Origin: Candidatus Physcousia equi
GTDB lineage: Bacteria; Bacteroidota; Bacteroidia; Bacteroidales; Bacteroidaceae
Direction: 5' to 3'
Assembly: GCA_018065005.1 (NCBI GenBank)
Contig: JAGHUD010000017.1
Span: forward strand, 1 to 64,000
DNA length: 64,000 nt
The stretch's first letter is position 1. Each line of letters begins with the position of its first letter. Below are positions 47,901 to 53,026 of this stretch, piece by piece. The translations under genes were made by a program, and so were the position numbers. The notes under the pieces are model-generated. The model did not search any database. It had not been told where the DNA came from and saw nothing but the letters and a program-made list of their open reading frames with translations.

Positions 47901-48778
47901 ACGAGCTCTTGCTCTCAGAGGAGAACGCCAAGGAGCTGCGCAAGTATGCCGGCACGAAACGCGCTGATGCCAACTACCTCTTCCACCCCACTCAGTCACC
48001 CTGTTGGGAAGTTGTGGCTGCAGACGAGGAGATGGCTGCCAACTACGGCGTCTTCTATCAGCCACACGATGGTGCCGAGGCTTCTGCCCTCTACCGCTTC
48101 ACCGCCAAGGGTAGCCGCATCAACGACTTCGTCTACACCGAGACGGGCAACAGCAAGACGGTGGATCTCATCAACTACGACAATGTGCTCAACACGGGTG
48201 GCGCTGACGACTTCACCGACGACAACGACATGTCGTGGAACTGCATCGGTCTGCCCTATCTCGTGAGCAACTATGAGACCTACCAGTCCACCGACGCCAC
48301 TGCACACGGCACCGCCGAACTGCTGATGATGGAACACCCCAACACGATGTGGCTCTACTACGACGGCGTGCAGTCACCCAACGGCGATCAGGTCGACGGC
48401 AACGGTGGCTACTACTCCGTGAAGTCATGGGAGGGTAGCAACGATGCATGGCACGTCAACGACGCAGCTGCCAAGTCCATCTGGATGGGCGAAGGCATCT
48501 TCATGCAGACGGCCACACTGGATGCTTCTGAGCCACTCACCTTCCATCGTCCTGTAGCTCCCGAGAGCTTTGCTGGCGTGAAGGCACAACGTCTGGTGCG
48601 CTACTATCTGGGAGCTACCGACATCGAACACAACATAGGTGAGGCTTCGCTCCTCCGCTCAGAGTTCTACACCACCGACGGCATCCGCCTCGCCCAGCCA
48701 CGTCCTTCTTCAGTGGTCATCCGCCGCGACATCTACAGTGATGGCAGCGTGCGCACGAAGAAGATGACGGTGAAGTAA
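35945..48778 (+). CDS. Giant secreted modular beta-helix surface protein (4277 aa)
   Basis: One uninterrupted 12.8-kb gene encodes a signal peptide (about 1-20) followed by seven modules of 350-790 residues. Each module opens with a strand-rich YVxxxxxG...W..A...LQ.AID block (near residues 22, 575, 1003, 1679, 2208, 3021 and 3509). Each continues with parallel beta-helix repeats rich in GGG(I/V)Y, NC.(I/V).NN and ANN.A, and closes with an IGA(Y/F/V)E-type block (near 552, 976, 1655, 2190, 3000, 3495 and 3861). That closing block is known from anchored or secreted beta-helix proteins of Bacteroidetes (choice-of-anchor type). The last 400 residues are a different beta-rich domain ending in a type IX-like tail (TTDGIRLAQ...GSVRTKKMTVK). 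Adhesin or surface-layer function is an inference. Module lengths differ widely, so it is not a recent tandem duplication. Confidence 0.88.
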   Translation: MKRLFLILAAALMPLMISAQEIRYVKMAKDGGDNAHNGQSWETAKADIQDAINDLANNNISGEVWVMEGTYTPTETAGGNSELYRAFKIPAGITVRGGFKGNEERADQREKKDDNTFGSKDKPGDLDGEAHKGGVYTHKTILSGNLVEGKKASFTWNPTKQRFDTQFYGNSYHVVWFAMNGFTDGRANPLPKPAKLEGCVVEGGHAFNNEVSIDHPHEAYGGGIYMVLNSFVYNCEVRYCDASRDGGGIYQDGGGVVRRTYVHNCQALGLGVEHGYGGGICQEGSNGKVFRNEKHMPVVIAQSAITNCVGRMGGGLAQKMSEEDNSRFTVVANSTLVNNNTAMTEGGGVYTLGGGGIASLSIVNNRCNGSGITLNGMPTGRAGGLYCRDFANVGNNVLWGNQCEANADIQYASTRSSDGYADGLSKKVNFQHNALSKSDNTDWSSSFKMGVVSLDDRNKTEGEKGAHGFPLFENPLVDNNSQTGVAGYAQDYFKKDSEGLETSETDYKWQIWTESALYHSGIQTIDLDVEGRTPAPEISTDMTFGIFNPRCNIGAFVSESIRIQADLATEGQAHFYVDPSYIYTRHEAGMATKGNSWDNPARFLGNVLEYIDEDRAGAKTLGNRAITIHVKEGTVDNTDSKSSGRVRNLSLHLPSNVTLIGSYDATLTGTDLSRRSVVSTPTTINGSLLENFDYAVAHLVVINKKENITMDGFRISYANATSTKLGSVDKDGVDKQSGAALTIVGSTEVKMKNIMVSNCQASRGAAIYADNSTVDFDNCIFHNNTSSTIPSSGIVYSTNGAKLTFDHCDALRNIGHVAYLGSNNTENTWTNSIFYGNMNRPMNNTNADAGGGIDYAVPAFSGATTRATGSHCMFDAKSAQFKDQFGGDDTGSKWQYDLQYTFKGGHEQGYPRFINPTSNSGVSTEGDVTYYGRPISFEPHNSNPIVNAAKAEGDHESWGIDIDGTTRDFGGLPDIGAVENHKNTEPGVENAYADGQPVYGDLYYVRQYASLDEGGDGTSWTHAINGNAYYHEPTGTFLGSHAVGTEQITWTELVEEWTETEGAPANTPTYSSIVSPALMKLKNQSTGKYLKVVDDNVQQVDNFEEGDNFVAVGKNSAADLYSVTARRYINFKDNTTVTLGMSASSNKWTINSSGQIYRNNQKKNRYWMVESATANLTLLDNNTTNAGWKFVAVTLTKTGETPQQKTDYPKGIKGLQYAVNLANKAYQETAVKKQVWVAAGIYAKDPEAGDESCFIIKDGVNVYGAFPKVGNPGMNERQALVSQYVKNNGTYSADDYETILEPTTKTIESGVSRRVLGQPWENNPKSWEKTTNPTNNYKGAEWNGFTLRFGCTDVAGRSSNTSAGRDGGGGACLYNNVKLVDCVVTHNTSVRNDGSSDGNVRAGGVYMDGGTMASCYIINNKLLGMSGGIEANSAAAYGGGAYMYNGTMYNCVVANNRIHGNYADGAGLYFENATFFNNTVVNNKAEGNVSAIGGIALYTNLEKVAGDISLFNIYNSIILNNEGWKEQSGRSFGHHNVGMRTESGKMYLHNCITSDLTNVENIVTPGKKENIIHYDEHCQVLADDQISELLVNVPADYVDPNATSGTFDTWNLRLKPTAAKCINMGEDNPTLYGVTYDLSEYSDMDYAERIQDCRIDIGAYEFNGSMSIAPQVTGDVATYYVTPEGYGSTNADSPANAACASKLQRVIDAAGRYKYTHPTKQVVVKVANSYDLQHAAEPTHFTYYATRTTDYTDDNARVWSIIIPRGVEVWGGYTDKNADGATWTNEKNGFQHRDITAHPTYFDSYYLNKQEHASANTYHVVTFTDRIYDTDGIPYSKDDAAKVATGVMSSAMVDVSGLYEDAFLHMSEKVDGNIITNNDGKPKNFGTESEPRYASNRAVLDGIFVSGGQADAITTGQNTQLNINQYGGAAIVTDYAYVRNCILTNNMARNGGALALTHEALVSGSLIVQNEATNQGGGIYFFEEGKTLSNGIKINSLHTEGEVIDQHMAHVITSTIANNTAKQGGGVWFTNNAEPNARINSCVIWQNVANDQANVYGEFAPEQIDGDQHDSEEFYPFAYTAIQDLRVSGTHNVNMAPTNDRGTRFVDKDYDINSTSPNLDKTAVEAEASDLETKYGEFGYFGLTNYSFLSNAGMPVSYYNMLKQQIAIADEDILGKNRLASTSKIKRDFIEIGARAIDKEIPVKQLMLRLFVAHPDNIDLDQANKMIALKSTAQVGSNEEYYAQEGSSFAFPMQTLQEALDYIKMWRSDPDLINQAHANNLPFEILIARGTYYPKQDLNGNTENAIGATFAIPEGVTIIGGFDAQGGGGTYYGRYFEPDGTKARYMEDGSSIQANVKTVEHAGENIEVGGITFQLWKTKDICDRRALTDINANDIIEPWEFRNQTILSGDASATHALNHGVYHVITLVPDQNAVGYLPKMQKKLSAHDDATCTGYEAHEMGQTVTLNGVIVQGGHAMTYVENALDDYGRYTYYLGGGINVDGNRYCNDYNKPLTNHNPAGDNVRYDQKHRTAYGVGYRDIPLTIVNSRFNNNRAGYGGAITSNGTLYTYSTSFEQNLAMYQNEKNLHYTDENGVEHTDGVAAYPGTGGAIHCTSKLSCINTIFANNEASNSGLDLEPQMHPTFRVPVPDVNTAIRSLRGAGGAIMMGPAGDFHISNCNFVMNKANLFPAIYSLNPTFIPAGQKATITTQEYSQLVNSVGWGNEVTPDMLAKYAGNKNFVFTSKFIVNPGKKNRTRDLSSQSNILATLSQVANSTNWPNQLSDVNEVGTESSLWQDPAVFSAYEEGCGFVTHNEKDARLMTHNSPKGSGGYQIQEYLGGEGHYQNSNLTIASENAVLEGPNFVNPSHKAGVDGYMESADWSPARINNLTDNGSGMISQIITNDGKDYTCSFQTYTEQPDRSKNGFTVEQTGDYKNVGVYTTLHYYAASKDYQLYMPIGNDLYMRSTTESETAHLDNGTEVQRQKNLPRVSYDPNPTHDQTFIDIGVYEYQHVRLNPTGDEVDVLWVSNNEKPEYGPADGSRWEQPTSDMQRAIETLLASRNGKRKEIRVMEGTYTPTYTFTEDDKKFLAFYINTKELNKSTLLAYNGENPELYKGVVSLTIKGGYSKNLKEVYDPKLYPTLIQQQRSENANTDHLFYISDATQRYGYDNTSTDLALRYSADNDWGAWPHSQDGKQAKSLPIEFDGLTLINDKIEQTGTQGAAIHYADFTVADTETDAQLKCPTTATTATITTSYDSDEQKLVTTTRENPAKFILSKCNIVGSGKAGDNTGSAVYLGENGGTSIIYNTVFHSNTGKPIVTKTAATTVNNTFALNGNLADLASGSTMKNSVLWRNNYVVDKYGDQLHIGGSMPTLSGAQTSFLRNAFTGGNTEATNYGGADAADHTIYDNNYNVGLSDNNTDLANGPNFTNPEAIRLLDRSFELKPSLRLLNRGENNHYLSDVTNYSYNASNAIYDLAMNPTLGLDAIGQSRVKATTIDLGAIEYQYELESILYVDPNKTASENANGHDWNTPLGYGSLQDAIDLVAITHQNEPEKTSYVFVKGASSTNQDLKTNETLTLRDGVVIYGSIKSDYTGCYDDKDEGGKYKYSTDGGLTPDMDTYIHEMKKHREGVASNASSKTVVDGIKVSQHSAFKDPALIDGFVVSSSEPANEPVLNVDNKSNEEKTAIVLRNIIVADNDLSSATAGTPVAFINNALLYEALFRDNKTAQNAAVLQLGKTTNTAGYAVNVTVEGKTIGADGTEPIDGGNGANTNIWNSITNTIGTNFDGVEARAISGYYYQIDDPNLNYQLTETSKYIDDEQCVEVASMELPAKFQAYINYDEDRDLLGNPRRLYSVSAADKLDRGAFETWRVDKNFICGVNGTLSENTTLSPDIKQQYFPHDGSVVYVMEQKSLVIDPIDGTDLNPTPENPGFLLLKRGANFYGNGRPVTAAYVAVERHLPAAGAIVSLPYAMNYKTGVATVGATTRNELLLSEENAKELRKYAGTKRADANYLFHPTQSPCWEVVAADEEMAANYGVFYQPHDGAEASALYRFTAKGSRINDFVYTETGNSKTVDLINYDNVLNTGGADDFTDDNDMSWNCIGLPYLVSNYETYQSTDATAHGTAELLMMEHPNTMWLYYDGVQSPNGDQVDGNGGYYSVKSWEGSNDAWHVNDAAAKSIWMGEGIFMQTATLDASEPLTFHRPVAPESFAGVKAQRLVRYYLGATDIEHNIGEASLLRSEFYTTDGIRLAQPRPSSVVIRRDIYSDGSVRTKKMTVK

Positions 48779-48794
48779 ACGCCATCAACCTCCA

Positions 48795-48832
48795 ACGCCC
48801 TCCTTTTGTTCTAAGGAGGGCGTTTTTTTTTT
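48795..48832 (+). terminator. Terminator after the giant surface-protein gene
   Basis: ACGCCCTCCTT (48795-48805) pairs with AAGGAGGGCGT (48813-48823), and a run of about nine T follows. Between here and the tRNA genes (48833-49203) there is no gene, only repeat cluster C and a second hairpin. Confidence 0.9.
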
Positions 48833-49058
48833 GTTGTCTCATCTCTCGATTGACTGTAACCATGCGATAAACGACAGGCAACCTTACTTTTGGCAACAAT
48901 ATACAATTTTACCTCCCTAACATTTTTGCGTTCGTTAGCGCTTTTCTGTGTCACAGTATGACATTGCCGTTATCCGTATCCGGTAAAAAAATAGCTTCTA
49001 ATAAGAAAAACATCATTTTACCAGACAATAATATATAGGAATCAGCATCTACCTTTCG

Positions 49059-49142
49059 GTTTCTGCTACGGAAACTTTTAGTTTCTGCTGCGGAAACTTT
49101 TGGTTTCTGCTACGGAAACTTTTAGTTTCTGCTACGGAAACT
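49059..49142. repeat. 22-bp tandem palindromic repeat, cluster C (4 units)
   Basis: Four units start at 49059, 49081, 49103 and 49125, a strict 22-bp period, with cores TTTCTGCTACGGAAA or TTTCTGCTGCGGAAA. This is the most homogeneous of the three clusters in the window. It lies next to the tRNA-Asn terminator. The arms are nearly self-complementary, so each unit can fold alone or with its neighbour. Confidence 0.88.
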
Positions 49143-49163
49143 ATAAAGGAATGCTTCGTAAAC

Positions 49164-49199
49164 AAAAAAAGCCTGCTCGGATTGAGCAGGCTTTTTTTG
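49164..49199. terminator. Terminator of the tRNA-Asn genes
   Basis: GCCTGCTC and GAGCAGGC flank a short loop, with seven A on the left and seven T on the right. On the minus strand it lies directly downstream of the two tRNA genes. Confidence 0.88.
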
Positions 49200-49203
49200 T
49201 TTG

Positions 49204-49277
49204 CGCTCCCTCTAGGGCTTGAACCTAGGACCCCATGATTAACAGTCATGTGCTCTAACCAACTGAGCTAAGGAAGC
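49204..49277 (-). tRNA. tRNA-Asn (GTT), copy 1
   Basis: On the minus strand the 74 nt fold as a cloverleaf: acceptor GCTTCCT/AGGGAGC with discriminator G, D-arm AGCTCAGTTGGTTAGAGC, anticodon loop CTGTTAA (anticodon GTT), and T-arm with GGTTCAAGCC. CCA is not encoded. It is identical to the copy 140 bp away. Confidence 0.95.
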
Positions 49278-49343
49278 GTTTCTTTGTTTCGAGGAGGTTG
49301 CTGCTGTGCCGCATCATTCGTGCAAGCGCAAACCTCGCTTTTG

Positions 49344-49417
49344 CGCTCCCTCTAGGGCTTGAACCTAGGACCCCATGATTAACAGTCATGTGCTCTAACC
49401 AACTGAGCTAAGGAAGC
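49344..49417 (-). tRNA. tRNA-Asn (GTT), copy 2
   Basis: This is the upstream copy of the pair, with the same 74-nt sequence as copy 1. The identity covers about 80 bp in all (49201-49280 and 49341-49420), including three bases on each side, which suggests a recent tandem duplication or gene conversion. Confidence 0.95.
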
Positions 49418-49478
49418 GTTTTTGCAACCGCTGAGGCTCGAAAGCGAACTTTTTGACCTCTTTTTCGTAATTGCGCTG

Positions 49479-49517
49479 CAAAATTAGTTGATTTTTCGGA
49501 AATATGCAATAACTTTG
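49479..49517. promoter_or_regulatory. Overlapping divergent promoters: tRNA-Asn (minus) and SH3-like gene (plus)
   Basis: Leftward, TTG (49509-49507) and TAATTTTG (49486-49479) are spaced by 20 bp and serve the tRNA genes. Rightward, TTG (49488-49490) and TAACTTTG (49510-49517) are spaced by 19 bp and serve the SH3-like gene. The two promoters interlock, so polymerase bound to one should exclude the other. Confidence 0.65.
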
Positions 49518-49616
49518 CAAAAAAAATAGAGAAAAAAGATGATTTTTCTTTCATTCGCCCCCATTTGGCTCCAAAAGAGGGGTAAAAAAGTCTGAGAAAT
49601 CCAAGTTGAACAATAA

Positions 49617-50123
49617 ATGAATAGAAGTATGAAGAAGACGCTTTTTCTTTTCCTGACCCTCATGATGCCTGCTGCTTTATGGGCAGACGAGCTCGGTCTA
49701 TACCTCGTGGACAAGAGCGACACGAACGTGCGCAACGCTCCCGGCGGCAAGGTGGTGTGCCAACTGCCTTGTATCGAAGAAGGCTATATCCTGCAAGTGG
49801 ACCGCATCGAGAAGGGATGGTGCCGCGTGGTGGGCAACATTGTGGAGCCCACCTTGGACGAGGAGCAAGTGAAACTGACCGGTTCCTCCACGGGCTACTG
49901 GATTCACAACTCACTGCTGTTTGCCAAAGGCATGGGAGACGGAGGTCTGACGCTCTATGCCGAGAAGAGCAAGCGCTCAAAGGTTGTGCTGAAAACCACC
50001 GAATGGACGGAGTTCAACCCCATCGAAATCAGTGGTAAATGGGTGAAGGTGAGAGTGGGCAAGAAGACCGGCTGGATGCTCATCTCAGAAGTTTGCAACA
50101 ATCCCCTCACCAACTGCTGTTGA
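49617..50123 (+). CDS. Secreted SH3-like domain protein
   Basis: The 168-residue protein has a signal peptide (LFLFLTLMMPAALWADE, cut near residue 23) and a bacterial SH3-like domain with VDKSDTNVRNAPGGKVV near the start. A second SH3-like half ends in WVKVRVGKKTGWMLISEV. Such domains bind peptidoglycan or peptides in the periplasm. An ATG four codons later (MKKTLFLF) may be the true start. About 115 bp separate it from the S41 protease gene, which runs in the same direction. Confidence 0.8.
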   Translation: MNRSMKKTLFLFLTLMMPAALWADELGLYLVDKSDTNVRNAPGGKVVCQLPCIEEGYILQVDRIEKGWCRVVGNIVEPTLDEEQVKLTGSSTGYWIHNSLLFAKGMGDGGLTLYAEKSKRSKVVLKTTEWTEFNPIEISGKWVKVRVGKKTGWMLISEVCNNPLTNCC

Positions 50124-50239
50124 CGAAGAATGCCGTTCGACTGCCCCCCCCAAAAAAAACTTTTCAGCCTCCCCATAGGCCACTCATTTGAAGTAGCCCC
50201 CCGCTCACACGCTCAAAGCAAAACAGTCTAAACACCACT

Positions 50240-51889
50240 ATGAGATACAGATTCCTACTCATCCTATGGCTCACCGCCACCTTGTCTTTCGCGCAAAAGC
50301 AGGAGAACCACAACAGCAACATCTCGCGCAACCTCGACACCTTCATCGACATCTATCGCCAGGTGGACCTCCTCTATGTGGACTCCCTCAATGCCGACAC
50401 CATCATGCAATGGGGCATCAACAGTATGCTGCAGCGCATCGACCCCTACACCGCCTACTACCCACAGGAAGACGACGAACTGATGGCGATGGCACAAGGC
50501 AAGTATGCCGGCATCGGCAGCATCATTAGATTCCACAAGAAGGAAGACCGATGCGTCATCAGTGAGCCCTACAGAGACACACCGAGCGACAAGGCAGGAC
50601 TGCGTCCAGGCGACGTCATCCTGAGCATCGACGACAAAGACATCAAGGGCATGCCCGTCTCCACCGTGAGCGACATGCTGCGCGGCGAAGCGGGCACCAC
50701 CTTCAAGCTCAAGGTGCGCCGTCCCCTGCTCGAGGACAAGTCGCAGGAGTCCACCCACACCATCACTCGCCAAACCATCTCCATCCCACATCTTCCTTAC
50801 TACGGGTGCGTGCGTGAGGGCATTGGCTACCTCTATCTCACGGGCTTCAACGAAGGCGATGCCCAACGCGTGCGCGCTGCGCTCATCGAGATGAAGGAGC
50901 AAGGCGCAAAGTCGCTTGTGCTCGACCTACGCGGAAATCCGGGCGGCGTGCTCGACGAGTCGGTCGACATCGCCGGTCTCTTCCTGCCCAAAGGCACGAA
51001 GATTGTCTACACGAGGGGAAAGACGGAAAGCGCCACACGATCCTACTACACCCGCCAGGAACCCGTCGACACCATGATGCCGATCGTCGCCATCGTCGAC
51101 GGCGGGTCGGCATCGGCAGCCGAGATTCTGAGCGGTTCGCTGCAAGACCTCGACCGCGCCGTTGTCATGGGGGCGCGCACCTTCGGAAAGGGACTGGTGC
51201 AGAGCATTCGCGATCTGCCCTATGGGGGAAACCTGAAAATCACCACCGCTCGCTACTACATCCCCAGTGGGCGCTGCATCCAAGCGCGCGACTACCGCCA
51301 CCTCAACCCCGACGGATCGGCAAAGTCGCTGCCCGACAGTCTGACCACTGCCTTTAAGACGCTGCACGGTCGCGAGGTGCGCGATGGAGGAGGCATCCTT
51401 CCCGACATTGTCATCACGGCAGACACGCTGCCCACCATAGTCATCGACCTCGCCACGAGCGATGCACTCTTCGACTTCAGCACCCTGTATGCGCTGCGCC
51501 ACCCCACCATTGCGCCTGCTGGCACGTTCCGCCTCACAGACGAGGACTACAACGCTTTTGTGGACTTCATCGTGGGTCAAGGTTTCAGCTACAACCGGCG
51601 ATCGGGCGAGATGCTCCGAATGCTGCGCGACATGGCGAAGCGTGAGGGCTATCTCGAAGCAGCAAAGCCAGAACTGGATGCGCTGGAGGAGAAGTTCAAG
51701 GGCGACCTACGGGAGGACTTGATGCGCTTCCGCGACGACATCGAGCCTTACATCTGCGATGACATCGTGCGCCGCTACTATTACGAATGGGGCGGATGCC
51801 GACAAATGCTCGAACGCGACAAATGTTTCGAACGGGCTGTGGAAATCCTATCCGACCCCGCTGCCTACAGATCTTGCCTCAAGTTTTAA
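50240..51889 (+). CDS. C-terminal-processing (S41) peptidase
   Basis: The 549-residue protein has a signal peptide (about 1-19, TATLSFAQ) and a short helical part, then a PDZ domain (about 90-180, with GIGSIIRF and KAGLRPGDVILSIDD). The S41 protease domain follows, with LVLDLRGNPGGVLDESVDIAGLFLP, the catalytic serine in VDGGSASAAEILSGSLQD, and the catalytic lysine in ARTFGKGLVQS. A C-terminal helical extension of about 150 residues follows. This matches the tail-specific proteases of Bacteroidetes that act in the periplasm. Confidence 0.94.
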   Translation: MRYRFLLILWLTATLSFAQKQENHNSNISRNLDTFIDIYRQVDLLYVDSLNADTIMQWGINSMLQRIDPYTAYYPQEDDELMAMAQGKYAGIGSIIRFHKKEDRCVISEPYRDTPSDKAGLRPGDVILSIDDKDIKGMPVSTVSDMLRGEAGTTFKLKVRRPLLEDKSQESTHTITRQTISIPHLPYYGCVREGIGYLYLTGFNEGDAQRVRAALIEMKEQGAKSLVLDLRGNPGGVLDESVDIAGLFLPKGTKIVYTRGKTESATRSYYTRQEPVDTMMPIVAIVDGGSASAAEILSGSLQDLDRAVVMGARTFGKGLVQSIRDLPYGGNLKITTARYYIPSGRCIQARDYRHLNPDGSAKSLPDSLTTAFKTLHGREVRDGGGILPDIVITADTLPTIVIDLATSDALFDFSTLYALRHPTIAPAGTFRLTDEDYNAFVDFIVGQGFSYNRRSGEMLRMLRDMAKREGYLEAAKPELDALEEKFKGDLREDLMRFRDDIEPYICDDIVRRYYYEWGGCRQMLERDKCFERAVEILSDPAAYRSCLKF

Positions 51890-52035
51890 TCTTCTTCCGA
51901 GAACTGCTTTTTTGTTTAGCAAAAAGAAAACATCGAGTGCAGCCCCCATGCCGACCTTTTGCCTGCACGAGAGCCACCCGAAACGAGCACCCGTGTTCAA
52001 GCGAATCATCATGGTCACAAAAAAAACAAAAGAAT

Positions 52036-52176
52036 ATGCGCAACAACCGAAAGAAAATAAACCAAAGCGTCATGTATGGCGTCATGGCACTCGCCATCGT
52101 GGTCGTGCTTGCCGTGCTCCTCTTCTGGTATCTCTGCATCGAACCGAAGACCGGAGTGCCCGCCCCGACCGAGTGA
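52036..52176 (+). CDS. Small single-span membrane protein (46 aa), hypothetical
   Basis: The ORF encodes a basic N-terminus (MRNNRKKINQSVMYG), one clear membrane helix (VMALAIVVVLAVLLFWYLCI) and a short polar tail. Its stop codon is followed 30 nt later by a strong terminator, which supports a real transcript end here. No family is recognised. A longer frame through 51787 overlaps the S41 gene and is less likely. Confidence 0.5.
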   Translation: MRNNRKKINQSVMYGVMALAIVVVLAVLLFWYLCIEPKTGVPAPTE

Positions 52177-52205
52177 ACAGGCAACAGCCCTGCCCTCATC
52201 GATTT

Positions 52206-52241
52206 CGCACGAAAAGCGACCATGCTTTTCGTGCGTTTTTT
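52206..52241 (+). terminator. Terminator upstream of the T6SS cluster
   Basis: CGCACGAAAAGC (52206-52217) pairs perfectly with GCTTTTCGTGCG (52224-52235), followed by six T. It separates the S41/small-protein unit from the T6SS operon. Confidence 0.9.
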
Positions 52242-52367
52242 GTATTGATTTGCAACGAGATTTAGCACAATCGAAAGCGATTTGTGCAAAAAATAAACAC
52301 CCCTGTAGTAAGAAAAAAGAAAAAGGAAAGAAAAAGAGATTAAGTCCCCCAAAAAAAGAAAGAAAAA

Positions 52368-52399
52368 TTTGTTTCTTTGAGAAAAATAAGATAGTTTTG
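52368..52399 (+). promoter_or_regulatory. Promoter of the T6SS operon
   Basis: TTTG at 52368-52371 and TAGTTTTG at 52392-52399 are 20 bp apart, and the predicted start is about 90 nt before tssB. The region from 52260 to 52495 is purine-rich and has no gene. Confidence 0.7.
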
Positions 52400-52494
52400 C
52401 AACTGATAAACACAAAAAAAACTTTCCGCGTGGCACATCCCATACAGAAAGCTTAGATGCGAAAAAGAAAAATTGAATCTATATACGAAGAATT

Positions 52495-52959
52495 ATGGCA
52501 ATGAAAGAAAATTTCATCTCGATGGCTCCAGACCAGGAGTCCAGTGCAAAAGTTTCGCTCATCGATCAGAACAAAACGCTGATGATGGACCAGTACACAT
52601 CGGACGCAGAACCTGGCAACCCAGAACTGGTGGAGAACATCCAGAACATTAACGAGGCGTTTGCTCATTTTAGGCCACAGGTCGAAGTGGACTTCGTCGA
52701 TGCAGAAGGCGGCTCTGTAAACGAGACTCTGCGATTCAACGAAATTCGCGACTTCGAAACAGACGGTGGCAAGGGACGATTGGTGCAGAACAGCCAATTC
52801 CTCTCTGGTGTGAAAGCACAGATCGACGTCAACACCAAGATAAGAAAAAGCATCGAGCAGAACCGCAAATTGCGCGACATCCTGAAGGAAGACGCTTCAC
52901 GCCAGGAACTGAAGGAGATGCTCCAAGCCATGCTGGCAGAATTGCAAGATGCTGACTAA
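52495..52959 (+). CDS. tssB: T6SS contractile sheath small subunit TssB
   Basis: The 154-residue protein matches the small sheath subunit of the Bacteroidetes (subtype iii) system. It is acidic and mostly helical, with NINEAFAHFRPQVEVDFVDAEGG in the first half and the C-terminal helix ASRQELKEMLQAMLAELQ. TssB and TssC form the sheath that contracts around the Hcp tube. It is the first gene after the promoter, and tssC follows 67 bp later. The gap between them holds a 21-codon Lys-rich ORF of doubtful meaning. Confidence 0.88.
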   Translation: MAMKENFISMAPDQESSAKVSLIDQNKTLMMDQYTSDAEPGNPELVENIQNINEAFAHFRPQVEVDFVDAEGGSVNETLRFNEIRDFETDGGKGRLVQNSQFLSGVKAQIDVNTKIRKSIEQNRKLRDILKEDASRQELKEMLQAMLAELQDAD

Positions 52960-53026
52960 AAAACAGCTCGACGAAAAAGCTAAGGAAAAAAGTTACCCAA
53001 AAACCAAGAAATAGCAAACAACGACT

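Noticed and set aside
49201..49420. Integrated mobile element using tRNA-Asn
   Set aside because: No integrase, transposase or excisionase gene is present in the window, and the direct repeats contain whole tRNA genes only 140 bp apart.
52949..53014. 21-residue Lys-rich ORF between tssB and tssC
   Set aside because: It overlaps the tssB stop in a neat way, but is too short and of too simple composition to call a gene.
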